DNA of 64,000 nucleotides. Source: UBA2033 sp035345875. GTDB lineage: Bacteria > Spirochaetota > Leptospiria > Leptospirales > Leptospiraceae. A model generated the notes under the pieces. The model was not told the origin of the DNA. It did not search any database and was given only the letters and a program-made list of their open reading frames with translations. The stretch is taken from the NCBI GenBank assembly GCA_035345875.1, contig DAORDH010000007.1:98659-162658 (forward strand), written 5' to 3'. Of the stretch, positions 24,908 to 33,117 are shown piece after piece. The first letter of the stretch is position 1. Every line of letters begins with the position of its first letter. The translations under genes were made by a program, and so were the position numbers.

Positions 24908-25687
24908 CTATTCCTCAAAATATTTTACTTTTACATTTGCACTCGCAAGAACGAGGGAGGGAGTGATTCCGAAGTTTTGTTTAAATGTTTTACTAAAATG
25001 AGCAGAGTCGGTAAATCCTGCATGATGAGCAGAATCAGTTAAACTGAATCCTTTTTGTAAAAGGCTTCCTGCTTTTCGAATCCTAAGCCAAAGCAAATAA
25101 CGTCTGATCGAAAGTCCCATTTCTTCTGCAAATAGATGCCGAAACCGATCAGACGACAAAGAAGCCTCTTTTGCAAGAAGAGACAAAGGAATCTTTGGAG
25201 GGAGATCTTCGAGTGATTTTAGATACCGAATCACATTTTTAATTCGATAGTCAATCTTAGAATGTGGAGTCTTTTGTTCTAAATCATTTTCTCCGACATA
25301 AGACAGAATTTTTCGAATGAGTGTAATCCCATTCGAAGAATTAAGGGGCGTTTGCATTTCTCTTTCTAAGATCGACTCTAATTTCCCTGAAATATCAGTT
25401 GGTTTGGTCTCAGAAAGTTTTCGAAGGGGCGCATATTCCGGCGAATCAGGATCGATTTGTAAAATCAATAGAGGGGAATCTGATTTTAACTTGTGATGGT
25501 AATTGGATGGAAGAAATACAGACTGCATATGCAGTTTATCACCGTTAGCCCCTTCTAACTCGATTGGATTTCCAAAACTATGGAGCAGAGATGCCGCGTA
25601 ATGAGTATGGGAAGTATTTACAAGTGAGGGAGAGTAAAAGAGAGCAAAGCCACTCCAAACATATAAATAAGAATTTTTCCCACTCAT
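24908..25687 (-). CDS. AraC-family transcription regulator
   Basis: Protein of 259 aa. N-terminal ~150 residues form a cupin-like sensor (GDKLHMQSVFLPSNYHHKL). C-terminal double helix-turn-helix: PLSLLAKEASLSSDRFRHLF and DSAHHAGFTDSAHFSKTFK followed by FGITPS, the usual AraC ending. Divergent from the Mpo1-like gene 110 bp away, which it may control together with itself. The effector is unknown. Confidence 0.9.
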   Translation of the reverse strand: MSGKNSYLYVWSGFALFYSPSLVNTSHTHYAASLLHSFGNPIELEGANGDKLHMQSVFLPSNYHHKLKSDSPLLILQIDPDSPEYAPLRKLSETKPTDISGKLESILEREMQTPLNSSNGITLIRKILSYVGENDLEQKTPHSKIDYRIKNVIRYLKSLEDLPPKIPLSLLAKEASLSSDRFRHLFAEEMGLSIRRYLLWLRIRKAGSLLQKGFSLTDSAHHAGFTDSAHFSKTFKQNFGITPSLVLASANVKVKYFEE

Positions 25688-25797
25688 CTTTTCTTTCCCG
25701 TTTTAACTTTTTTTCTCTTTTTAGCCGTTTTTTACAAGCCTGTTTTTTAGAAATATGCTATTCTAGATTCATACAATCAATCAAAAAGGATATAAAT

Positions 25798-26313
25798 ATG
25801 AAAACACTAGAAGAAAGAATGTCTGGCTACGCTGCCTACCACAAAGATCCAAGAAACAAACTCACTCATTTTTTTGGAGTGCCAATGGTTTACTACTCTC
25901 CCCTCATCGCATTTGGATGGGTTCCTCTCTTTGAGATTTCTGGGTTCACAGTGACTCTGGCTTGGGTTCTATTTGCCATTACAATGATTTGGTATTTTAC
26001 TTTAGATGTTCAACTTGCTACTATCATGACGATTATTTCTTTGCCTATCGTATATGCAACGGATGTTGCCGCAAAACTTCCTTTTATGGAATCTCTTACG
26101 ATTTTTCTTGCGATAAAAATTTTTGGTTGGGTCATTCAGCTTACCGGTCATGTCTTTGAAGGAAGAAGACCTGCTCTTGTAGACAATCTAGTCCAAGCCC
26201 TTATGGCTCCTCTCTTCTTAATTGCAGAAACTCTTTTCTTTTTTGGAATCCGCAAAGACCTAGAAAAAAATGTCCAAGAAAGAGTTGCTCTCCTCGGAAA
26301 TTCTAAATTCTAA
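25798..26313 (+). CDS. DUF962 / Mpo1-like membrane protein
   Basis: Protein of 171 aa starting at the ATG at 25798, with aagga 8 bases before. The open frame runs further upstream but would overlap the divergent AraC gene. Opening KTLEERMSGYAAYHKDPRNKLTHFFGVPMVYY fits DUF962, with the conserved histidines YHKDPRNKLTHFFG. Four hydrophobic helices follow. The yeast homologue Mpo1 is an Fe-dependent dioxygenase for 2-hydroxy fatty acids; bacterial members are little studied. AraC-type regulator divergently encoded suggests inducible lipid metabolism. Confidence 0.85.
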   Translation: MKTLEERMSGYAAYHKDPRNKLTHFFGVPMVYYSPLIAFGWVPLFEISGFTVTLAWVLFAITMIWYFTLDVQLATIMTIISLPIVYATDVAAKLPFMESLTIFLAIKIFGWVIQLTGHVFEGRRPALVDNLVQALMAPLFLIAETLFFFGIRKDLEKNVQERVALLGNSKF

Positions 26314-26330
26314 AAAACGTTAGTATCTAT

Positions 26331-26366
26331 AAAAAAGATTTGTGTAGATAAACATTTACACAAATC
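26331..26366 (-). terminator. Rho-independent terminator of the methyltransferase gene
   Basis: Stem gatttgtgta (26337-26346) with its complement (26357-26366). On the minus strand the stem is followed by six T. It lies between two convergent genes and may also slow plus-strand read-through. Confidence 0.75.
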
Positions 26367-26378
26367 CTTATTAGCCCT

Positions 26379-27152
26379 TTATCTTTTCTTTCCTACCACC
26401 AAATAGGCATAGCCTCCATAAACTTCAGAGACTTGAACTGATGCAATAGAATCTGGTATAACAGGATGCGGTTTTAAAAAACCTGGATTCGTTTTGACTA
26501 GTATTCTATTTTTAAAATTGTCTGGAAGTTTTGGCGAAAAACCTTCATCTCCCCAAGAGACAATTCCATCTTTTTTGACAACACGAATGAATTCTTGAAT
26601 TGCTTTATCGCTTTCAGTAAAAAGATTAATTCCACCGAAATGAAACAAGGCATCAAAGGAATTTTCTGCAAATGGCAGATAACTCCCATTAGCCTGAAGT
26701 AGAATTGTATTCACTTTACTTTGTTTTTTCTGGCACTGCTTTAACATCCCAAGAGATAAATCGACAGACACAAACTCTCCCTCAGAACCAATCTTTTCTC
26801 GGATCAGTTCTTGAAATACCCCCGGTCCCGGAGATACTTCCAAAACTCGCATTCCTTTTTGTAAGCCCAGAAGAGATATAATTTCTTTTCTACCTTCTAC
26901 TACATCTACTCCAGTCAGTAGTTTTCCAAAGAATCTTTCATTCCAATCATACAGAGGAGCAAATAGATTATAAAAAAGATTCCAATCTTTATCGAGTCCC
27001 GCTAAATCTTTGGGAAAAACCAGTGATGGAATCCCGTCTATCGTTTTGTATGAAATCCCATCTCCACGCATGAAAATTTCGTTCTCATAACGAAGTGGCT
27101 TAGAAGTTTCAGGGCATCTAAGTATAGAAAGAAACCAATCTGGAATTTGCAT
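26379..27152 (-). CDS. SAM-dependent methyltransferase with Trm112-like N-terminus
   Basis: Protein of 257 aa. First 45 residues (WFLSILRCPETSKPLRYEN ... DGIPSLVFP) form a Trm112p-like segment, though with only one cysteine. Then a class I methyltransferase: motif I MRVLEVSPGPGVFQE, acidic VSVDLS, FDALFHFGGINLF. Looks like the UbiE/SAM-methyltransferase group 11. Substrate unknown. No operon partner. Confidence 0.85.
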   Translation of the reverse strand: MQIPDWFLSILRCPETSKPLRYENEIFMRGDGISYKTIDGIPSLVFPKDLAGLDKDWNLFYNLFAPLYDWNERFFGKLLTGVDVVEGRKEIISLLGLQKGMRVLEVSPGPGVFQELIREKIGSEGEFVSVDLSLGMLKQCQKKQSKVNTILLQANGSYLPFAENSFDALFHFGGINLFTESDKAIQEFIRVVKKDGIVSWGDEGFSPKLPDNFKNRILVKTNPGFLKPHPVIPDSIASVQVSEVYGGYAYLVVGKKR

Positions 27153-27227
27153 AATAAATTCATTTATTCCAAAGATTACAGTTTAGTGTCAAATGGTTTT
27201 TACTCAGTTAACAATAATTTGCCGCTT

Positions 27228-27473
27228 TTATTTTATATTCCTAAGATGAGAAATTATTTTTTCTTTTTCAATTTCTGAAAAGTCATTTCCATAGAAGCGT
27301 AAAAACATTTGAACACGAACTTCTTCTTTTGATAAATCTTTTGGAAGAGATGCGAGAGCCAATGCTTTTGCTGTATCTAACATATCAAATGCCATATAGA
27401 ATCTTTCTATTGGAGAGAAGGACATGATTTTATCTTGATAAATCTTTTCCATTTCTGGACTTGTATCATACAT
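27228..27473 (-). CDS. Small hypothetical protein paired with nucleotidyltransferase
   Basis: Protein of 81 aa, helical (SFSPIERFYMAFDMLDTAKALALASLP, EVRVQMFLRFYGNDFSEIEKEKI). It overlaps the nucleotidyltransferase gene by 8 bp, which implies coupled expression. The pair looks like a toxin-antitoxin or AbiE-like couple with this as the small partner, but no known family was recognised. Confidence 0.7.
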   Translation of the reverse strand: MYDTSPEMEKIYQDKIMSFSPIERFYMAFDMLDTAKALALASLPKDLSKEEVRVQMFLRFYGNDFSEIEKEKIISHLRNIK

Positions 27474-28005
27474 AGATTTTATTCCAAGTTTCTTCTAAAT
27501 TTAATTTTTTAATCCATTCTTCGACATATAGTTTATTATAATCTAATCTTGTTAAGTTTCGAACATCTCGGAATTGCATTTCGGAAAAACTTTCTCTTGA
27601 CCATAATACTTTCTGAATGATAAGATCTTCTTTAGAAATAATAAAACAATCTGTTTCTTTTATTTTTATCATTTTTTTATTTTTAAATTTTTGTTTCTCA
27701 AATTCATTTTCTTTCTGAATTATAAAATCAATTTTTAAACCTGTAGCGTTATGCAAAATATTAAACATTTTTCTATAATGAATTGCCATTTGAATGGAAT
27801 CAATATCAATATAAAAATCACTCTGAAAGAATTGGGTAAAGCTTTTGGGAGATAGATTTTCTATAGATAAAACAATATCAATATCTCTTGTCATTCTAGG
27901 CTCTGCATAAAATGTCATAGCTAAAGAACCGGTAAGAATATAGTCGATTTTTTGATCCTTTAAATACTTTAAAATATTTTCTAAGACTTGAATTTGTTCT
28001 ATCAT
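27466..28005 (-). CDS. Nucleotidyltransferase, AbiEii/DUF6036-like
   Basis: Protein of 179 aa with the nucleotidyltransferase core DYILTGSLAMTFYAEPRMTRDIDIVL (GS and DID). The later LKIDFIIQ supplies the third acid and SKEDLIIQKVLWSRE is the helical tail common in AbiEii-like proteins. It may act on tRNA or on its small partner. Coupled to the 81-aa gene downstream. Confidence 0.8.
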   Translation of the reverse strand: MIEQIQVLENILKYLKDQKIDYILTGSLAMTFYAEPRMTRDIDIVLSIENLSPKSFTQFFQSDFYIDIDSIQMAIHYRKMFNILHNATGLKIDFIIQKENEFEKQKFKNKKMIKIKETDCFIISKEDLIIQKVLWSRESFSEMQFRDVRNLTRLDYNKLYVEEWIKKLNLEETWNKIYV

Positions 28006-28012
28006 AGTTTGC

Positions 28013-29575
28013 TTATTTTTTCTTTTTCTTCACTTCTTCTACGGGCTTCTCTTCCTCTGTTTTTTCTTTCTCTGCATCCGGATTTGGAGTAATCATTTGT
28101 GTAACTGCTTGCGAACCAATATATCCTGCTTGGCTCGTGCCAAGGAGTGTATGCAGTGTCTCTGGAATAGAAGGAAGACCATTTAATGGATTTGCTTTGA
28201 GTAGATAATAGATATAGAGAAGTAGGCAAATTAAATTAAACCCGAAAAGCTGCATTCTAGCCATATCAATTCCACCACTTGGATCAAAAATCAAATCCCT
28301 TAATTCTGGTTTGTCTTTTTTGATTACCATATGCTTCTTTCTTTTATCAACATAATTTGCCGCAATCATTCCACCATAGCTCACACCGAGTAAACCTATG
28401 AGTGAAAAATTAAACTCAGGAAGTTCGGGGTTACCAAGGATTAGCCCCTGACAGACTGCAATGTAAAAATAGCTTCCCATCAATACTAACGTCCACAGAA
28501 AAGATTGGAAGTTAGCTAGAGAAAAGGAATTTGTTTCTGGATCGAGCAAAATGTCTGGAAAGAAATTTATCTTCTTACTAAAATAAGCAAGAATTCCTAG
28601 AAAGAGTAAAGTGATCAAAGCTCCCATAGTAACCGCAAAACCTTTCCAGGATTCATTTAAGATAGTTAGCTTTTCAATTTTACTTGGGCGTGCGTTAATA
28701 GAAAGCTTAATACTGATATCTTTTCCAAACATCTTTTCAAATAGATTGTATTTTTCTGTATCAAATCCACAACGATTCGCAAGATAATTAGAAAGTGTAA
28801 ATTTAATTTCATGATAACTAGTCTTGTTTGTAATCTTTTCTTCTGAGAGATAGAAAGGAAATAAAGCACATTTTTCTTTGTCTAAATAAACATATCCCTC
28901 TTGTTCTTGTTTTGGCTTTAGAATGTAAACTACAATCTTGTCTAAATCTTTTCCTGGATTTTGCACCTTCATAGTGATTGTATCGCCGATTGTTCCGCCC
29001 TTGGGATGAATATCTAATACGAGTGGTTGCTGTCCTGGTTCATTCATAGAGGCAGGAATTTTATATGGAAATCGATCTAGTATTTTTCCAGATTCACTCT
29101 TAATCAGGACACAAACATCCTTGGAATCAAAATCTCTAGAAGGCTTCACTTCCCATTTCAATTCCGTTGTTTCACTTCTAATTGTATTGTAACTTCGGGT
29201 AATGTCTTCAAAGGGAATATCATTGATATAGACTGTGAGTTTTGGATAATCTACCCTTTGCCCTTTGTCCTCTTTTGGTTCACTGCTTCGACCGCCTTCC
29301 TCTACTTCAAATTCCACAAAGGATTTCAGAGTTTCAGGATCTTTTGCCTCAGTCTGGATGATAAAAGTTCTCATGGTAAAATCTTTGATAAAGAAATCTC
29401 TAATTTCAATCGGAGTATTATTTACCCTTTGACAATTCTCTTTGGCAAGGAGAGGCAAATGGAGTGTAAACGAAGAAAGAAAAAGAATTATCTTTAAAAA
29501 AGTTGAGAACTGGAAAGGCAGGCGAAATACATTGAGTTTAGAAAAACATTCTATATATAGGATATTCATACTCAA
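28013..29575 (-). CDS. Exported membrane protein of unknown function
   Basis: Protein of up to 520 aa. Hydrophobic segment near residues 27-45 (FLKIILFLSSFTLHLPLLA) looks like a signal peptide, so the true start may be the second Met or later. A beta-rich extracytoplasmic domain (to about 310) precedes at least four membrane helices (about 325-345, 365-385, 393-410, 440-460) and a basic KKKKK end. It resembles the leptospiral 'IPT/TIG-like then membrane' type only loosely (PKGGTIGDTITMKVQNPGK). No enzyme motif. Confidence 0.75.
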   Translation of the reverse strand: MSMNILYIECFSKLNVFRLPFQFSTFLKIILFLSSFTLHLPLLAKENCQRVNNTPIEIRDFFIKDFTMRTFIIQTEAKDPETLKSFVEFEVEEGGRSSEPKEDKGQRVDYPKLTVYINDIPFEDITRSYNTIRSETTELKWEVKPSRDFDSKDVCVLIKSESGKILDRFPYKIPASMNEPGQQPLVLDIHPKGGTIGDTITMKVQNPGKDLDKIVVYILKPKQEQEGYVYLDKEKCALFPFYLSEEKITNKTSYHEIKFTLSNYLANRCGFDTEKYNLFEKMFGKDISIKLSINARPSKIEKLTILNESWKGFAVTMGALITLLFLGILAYFSKKINFFPDILLDPETNSFSLANFQSFLWTLVLMGSYFYIAVCQGLILGNPELPEFNFSLIGLLGVSYGGMIAANYVDKRKKHMVIKKDKPELRDLIFDPSGGIDMARMQLFGFNLICLLLYIYYLLKANPLNGLPSIPETLHTLLGTSQAGYIGSQAVTQMITPNPDAEKEKTEEEKPVEEVKKKKK

Positions 29576-29632
29576 ATAAGATTGCAGAACAATGGAACTG
29601 AGTCAAGAATGTTATTTCCAAGGAGATTTTTT

Positions 29633-29914
29633 ATGAAAACAATTTTACTACTAACCTTCCTTTTCGGTTTTCCTCTTTTGGCAGAGGAAGATCTTTGCAC
29701 AACCTTCAAAACACAAAGAAAATGTGAATCCAAAGATGGAATCAAAAATAAATGCAAATGGCTCAAGGCAAAAGAACTCTGTCAAAGTGAACAGTCTATA
29801 GTAGAATCTACAGGCAACAACAATGAGAAAGGCATCGATGCAACCGAAGATGAATCCGACCGCCCTTCTCGCAAAGGAAAAAATAAAAACAAAAATAAAA
29901 TTAAAACCCCATAA
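29633..29914 (+). CDS. Small exported cysteine-rich protein
   Basis: Protein of 93 aa starting at the ATG at 29633, which follows an excellent RBS (aaggaga). Signal peptide MKTILLLTFLFGFPLLA, then a short domain with four cysteines (LCTTFKTQRKCESKDGIKNK, CKW, LCQ) and a basic disordered tail (GKNKNKNKIK). Periplasmic or surface location expected. No family known. Confidence 0.8.
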   Translation: MKTILLLTFLFGFPLLAEEDLCTTFKTQRKCESKDGIKNKCKWLKAKELCQSEQSIVESTGNNNEKGIDATEDESDRPSRKGKNKNKNKIKTP

Positions 29915-29936
29915 TCAGGCTAATAGAGAGTATCCT

Positions 29937-30887
29937 CTAATTCTGAATAAAATTTAAATATTGCTTCGCTGATTCTTCTGGAAGTTCAATCATCGGAGCA
30001 TGTCCACATTCTTTCAATATAACTGTTTTATGATTTACAATTCCTTTTTCAAATACTTGGACAGAGGATACGTCAATAATATTATCTGAATCGCCCCAAA
30101 GAATTAAGGTTTTGGCTTTGATTTTTGAAAGTCTTTTTTCTAATACATTGCCATCCTGCATGAGTTTAGAAAATACCTTTTCGCTATATGGTTTATTAGC
30201 CGCAGCCTTTTTCATTACTTCTCTTTTAAAAAAGCCCGGTATATAAGGTGGATTTACAAAGGAAAATTTCATGAGTCCATCAAATTCTTCTTCATTCGAT
30301 ACGATGAGTGGATTTTTTCCTTCTTTTAGTTTTTCGGACAGTTTGCTTGGATTCGGACTTGTAACGCCTGCCGCATCAAAAAGAGCAAGGCTCAAAACTT
30401 CATCCGGATACTCAGATGTATAAACCCCGGCAATATGTCCTCCCATTGAATTTCCTACAATATGATATTTTTTTAGTCCAAGTGCCTGGGTAAAAAGATG
30501 AACCCTCTTCGCCTGGGGCAAAACACCATAATCCTCAGAATCTAACTTTGTGCTTTCTCCAAAAGGAGGAAGGTCTGGGGAAATAACTCTATACTTGTCC
30601 GTTAGGTATCTAGACATCCTTGTCCAATGCTCTTTATCGGCTCCAAATCCATGGATGAGTAAAATGGTTTCCCCTTCTCCACCTTCTAGATATACTATCT
30701 TATGATTTTCCACTTGTATTTCTTTTTTTGTGAGACTTGCTTTGTTTCTCTCATAGCGAACAAAGGTATTTACCAATGTGCTCGCGCAAGACGTGAGTGT
30801 AAAGAGTCCGATTACGTAAATCAAATAGAATTGTTTGCTCTTATTTTGTTTTAATTCATTTGGTCTTTGCATATTTTTCCCATTCAT
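29937..30887 (-). CDS. Alpha/beta hydrolase lipoprotein
   Basis: Protein of up to 316 aa. Signal sequence IYVIGLFTLTSCAS with lipobox LTSC predicts a lipoprotein. Hydrolase fold: oxyanion ETILLIHGFGADKEHW, nucleophile elbow GNSMGGH, acid WGDSDNIID and His in CGHAPMIELP. Complete triad, so active. Substrate could be an ester or lipid; the closest class is the MhpC/lipase type. Monocistronic. Confidence 0.88.
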   Translation of the reverse strand: MNGKNMQRPNELKQNKSKQFYLIYVIGLFTLTSCASTLVNTFVRYERNKASLTKKEIQVENHKIVYLEGGEGETILLIHGFGADKEHWTRMSRYLTDKYRVISPDLPPFGESTKLDSEDYGVLPQAKRVHLFTQALGLKKYHIVGNSMGGHIAGVYTSEYPDEVLSLALFDAAGVTSPNPSKLSEKLKEGKNPLIVSNEEEFDGLMKFSFVNPPYIPGFFKREVMKKAAANKPYSEKVFSKLMQDGNVLEKRLSKIKAKTLILWGDSDNIIDVSSVQVFEKGIVNHKTVILKECGHAPMIELPEESAKQYLNFIQN

Positions 30888-31228
30888 TTTATTTTCTTTT
30901 TAATTTTATTTATAACTCTCATTAGGCAAGGTGAAATTCATCTAACGTGAATTCGGTATAAGGAATTGACAAATTCTTCAGACCGTCATTCCCGACCCTA
31001 TGGAGATGCTGGATTTGCGACCTAGCAAATGGGCAAAATCGCCGCAACCGCCAAGCAATATCGGGCAATGTCATTCAGTTAAGGATCTTTGTGTCATTCC
31101 ATAAAGCTGTCACTCCCTAAATCCTCTATCGGGAGTATGCAGAACGATAATTTCGAGAGACCCCTGATAATCGCCCCGACGGCAACTGGATGCGAATCGT
31201 AGGAAGAATTGAATTTCAATTTTTCAAA
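30888..31228. repeat. Intergenic region of repeat remnants
   Basis: 341 bases richer in GC than both neighbours, without a gene. It holds a gtcattcccgaccc stretch like common dispersed palindromic elements, and at 31168-31197 a copy of the repeat at 1-29. Several short imperfect palindromes (gccgcaaccgcc, ctccctaaatcctctatcggga) are visible. Confidence 0.5.
31168..31197. repeat. Dispersed intergenic repeat, copy B
   Basis: Second copy of the repeat at 1-29: taatcgccccg, then ctggatgcgaat. Just before the barrel-protein gene end. Confidence 0.5.
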
Positions 31229-31993
31229 TCAGTTAAAAAAAGAATATCCTAAACCAAATCGAAACCCTCTTTCTAAAAGATAATCAGTCTGTTGTATATG
31301 AAATCCAATTCCATAAAGAAAATTTTGCAAATATTCAATCTGAATATAAGACTCGTCCCAAAAAAAACGAAATCCTGCCACATGAGAAGATTTATAGACT
31401 CCAGAATATCCAGGGGCAATTCCATATCCATATCGAATATAAGGATCAAAACTTCCGAGTGGATAATGAAGACTAGCCTCTACATCTATCGTTCCAAAGT
31501 TCACATGGAAATCTTGTCTATATAAATTTATATAATCAGTATAAGTAGGTGAACTTGTATACCTCGAACTAGGTAAAATAAAATAACTTGGATACGTTAG
31601 GTATTCTCCAGGCGTAATATTCTTTATAGAAAAACGTGTTCCGGATCCAGAAATGCCGACTCCAAACCAATCTAAAAGGGCATACTCAATTCCAAATCTT
31701 GCATTATAATTCTCTGCTACTGGTTTTTGATAACTTCCATATTTAAAAATACCTAGATTTACATTCTGTGAATCAGTAGAGTTCAGATAGGGAAGCACAT
31801 CGTATAAAAAATACAATTCAGTCAGAGTATTTGGGTCTGACTTAGAGGATATTTTGGAATTCAAATTTCCAAAACCAATTTCAAGTAAAAGTTTGCCTTT
31901 GTGATAAGAAGGTAAGTCTTCCTTTCCTTCCTCCTCTGCAAAAAGACAATGAGTCAAAAAGAGGAGGATAATAATAAGTAAACGAAGAACCAA
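31229..31993 (-). CDS. Outer-membrane beta-barrel protein, predicted
   Basis: Protein of 254 aa with signal peptide VLRLLIIILLFLTHCLFA. Mature part alternates polar and aromatic residues (YALLDWFGVGISGSGTRFSI, DPYIRYGYGIAPGYSG, YIQIEYLQNFLYGIGFHIQ) and ends in FGLGYSFFN, a C-terminal aromatic as in barrel proteins. Family not identified. It ends the set before deformylase and may be transcribed with it (10 bp gap). Confidence 0.72.
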   Translation of the reverse strand: MVLRLLIIILLFLTHCLFAEEEGKEDLPSYHKGKLLLEIGFGNLNSKISSKSDPNTLTELYFLYDVLPYLNSTDSQNVNLGIFKYGSYQKPVAENYNARFGIEYALLDWFGVGISGSGTRFSIKNITPGEYLTYPSYFILPSSRYTSSPTYTDYINLYRQDFHVNFGTIDVEASLHYPLGSFDPYIRYGYGIAPGYSGVYKSSHVAGFRFFWDESYIQIEYLQNFLYGIGFHIQQTDYLLERGFRFGLGYSFFN

Positions 31994-32003
31994 AGAATAT
32001 TTC

Positions 32004-32540
32004 TTAATCTAGCTCTTTGCCCTGTGTATCAATTACGTCTGTAAAGCCAAAAAGTTTTGTGTCCTTCAAACGATCTACATATAAAATCCCATCGAGATGA
32101 TCGCATTCATGCTGAAAAACGATCGCTTTATAACCTTCTATGATTTCAGAATGATGATTCCATTTTTCATCATACCATTCCATTTTGATTTTACTTGGTC
32201 TCTCTACTAACCCTCTCATTCCAGGGACGGATAGACAACCTTCCCAAAATCCTGCACCTTGCGGACCAAGAGGAGTAATGACAGGGTTTAAGAGAATCTT
32301 CTCTTCTATATCAGGTGTTCCTGGATAGCGTTCTGAGTTTTCTACTCCTACCACTACCAATCTCTTTAAAATACCAATTTGTGGTGCTGCTAATCCCACA
32401 CCATTTTCAAACTTCATTGTATCAAACATGTCTTTGATGAGTTTTTTGAAATCTTTTGTTTTTGTCTCATCTTCGGTTACTGGTTCACTGATTTTTCGTA
32501 GGATTGGATCACCTAATTTTAGAACTTTTCTAGCAGCCAT
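32004..32540 (-). CDS. def: Peptide deformylase
   Basis: Protein of 178 aa that removes the formyl group from the N-terminal Met of new proteins. Three motifs are intact: GVGLAAPQIG, EGCLSVPG (Cys metal ligand) and HECDHLDG (two His ligands and catalytic Glu). Sequence GDPILRKISEPVTEDE and RLKDTKLFGF is very like the Leptospira enzyme. RBS gagg precedes the ATG. Confidence 0.97.
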   Translation of the reverse strand: MAARKVLKLGDPILRKISEPVTEDETKTKDFKKLIKDMFDTMKFENGVGLAAPQIGILKRLVVVGVENSERYPGTPDIEEKILLNPVITPLGPQGAGFWEGCLSVPGMRGLVERPSKIKMEWYDEKWNHHSEIIEGYKAIVFQHECDHLDGILYVDRLKDTKLFGFTDVIDTQGKELD

Positions 32541-32663
32541 ATCATTTCCTCAAATGTTTGATTATTACCATTTTCTATTTATAAATGAAAAATTCAAGCA
32601 AGCAAAAAAAACATTGACATCCTATTAGGAAGCATTAGAACCTAGGAAGATGTAATTTCGGAT

Positions 32664-32736
32664 TGGAGACGAGGGGGATCGAACCCCCGACCTCTTGCAT
32701 GCCATGCAAATGCTCTCCCAGCTGAGCTACATCCCC
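32664..32736 (-). tRNA. tRNA-Ala (anticodon GGC)
   Basis: Reads as a 73-base cloverleaf on the minus strand: acceptor start GGGGATG, D-arm AGCTCAGCTGGGAGAGC, anticodon stem-loop with GGC at the anticodon, T-arm GGGGGTTCGATC, and discriminator A73. G3 pairs with U70, the identity mark of alanine tRNA. The CCA end is not encoded. Confidence 0.96.
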
Positions 32737-32744
32737 GTAGGAAA

Positions 32745-32775
32745 ATGATAGTCAAAAATACTTCCTATGTGTCAA
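32745..32775 (-). promoter_or_regulatory. Likely promoter of tRNA-Ala
   Basis: On the minus strand TTGACA (32770-32775) and TATCAT (32745-32750) are 19 bases apart, and transcription would start about 2 bases before the tRNA. Spacing is slightly long. Confidence 0.5.
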
Positions 32776-32805
32776 TTTAACTTTTTAATTTTTAAAGGTG
32801 ATTTT

Positions 32806-33111
32806 ATGGATACAATCGAAAGTCTACAAAGAAAAGTTGCTGCACAAAGTGATATAATCAAAGGTTACGAAAAGGTTCTCAAACTAAATGAGAAAGAACT
32901 CTCCAATGCCGATCAAATCATAAAAATGTATGAATCTATCATAGACTACTCTTCTTCTGAGATGAAAAACGCACAACAGACATTACAAGCTTCTGACATT
33001 GTTTCCAATATTTCAAGAGAAGAACTAATGAATGCTCTCGAAAAAATAAAAGAATTAGAAACAGCAAATAAACAGCTCAGAGAAGAAGCTCTCAAACTAA
33101 ACTTCTCTTAA
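32806..33111 (+). CDS. Small coiled-coil protein
   Basis: Protein of 101 aa from the ATG at 32806 (aaaggtg before it); the frame extends upstream but without an RBS. Almost wholly helical with heptads (DTIESLQRKVAAQSDIIKGY, EELMNALEKIKELETANKQL). It lies 6 bp before the GAF-SpoIIE gene and probably belongs to its operon, maybe as dimerisation or adaptor partner. No family known. Confidence 0.75.
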   Translation: MDTIESLQRKVAAQSDIIKGYEKVLKLNEKELSNADQIIKMYESIIDYSSSEMKNAQQTLQASDIVSNISREELMNALEKIKELETANKQLREEALKLNFS

Positions 33112-33117
33112 TCTAAA

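Noticed and set aside
25564..25797. Longer N-terminus for the Mpo1-like protein
   Set aside because: It would overlap the divergent AraC gene, and the family start with RBS is at 25798.
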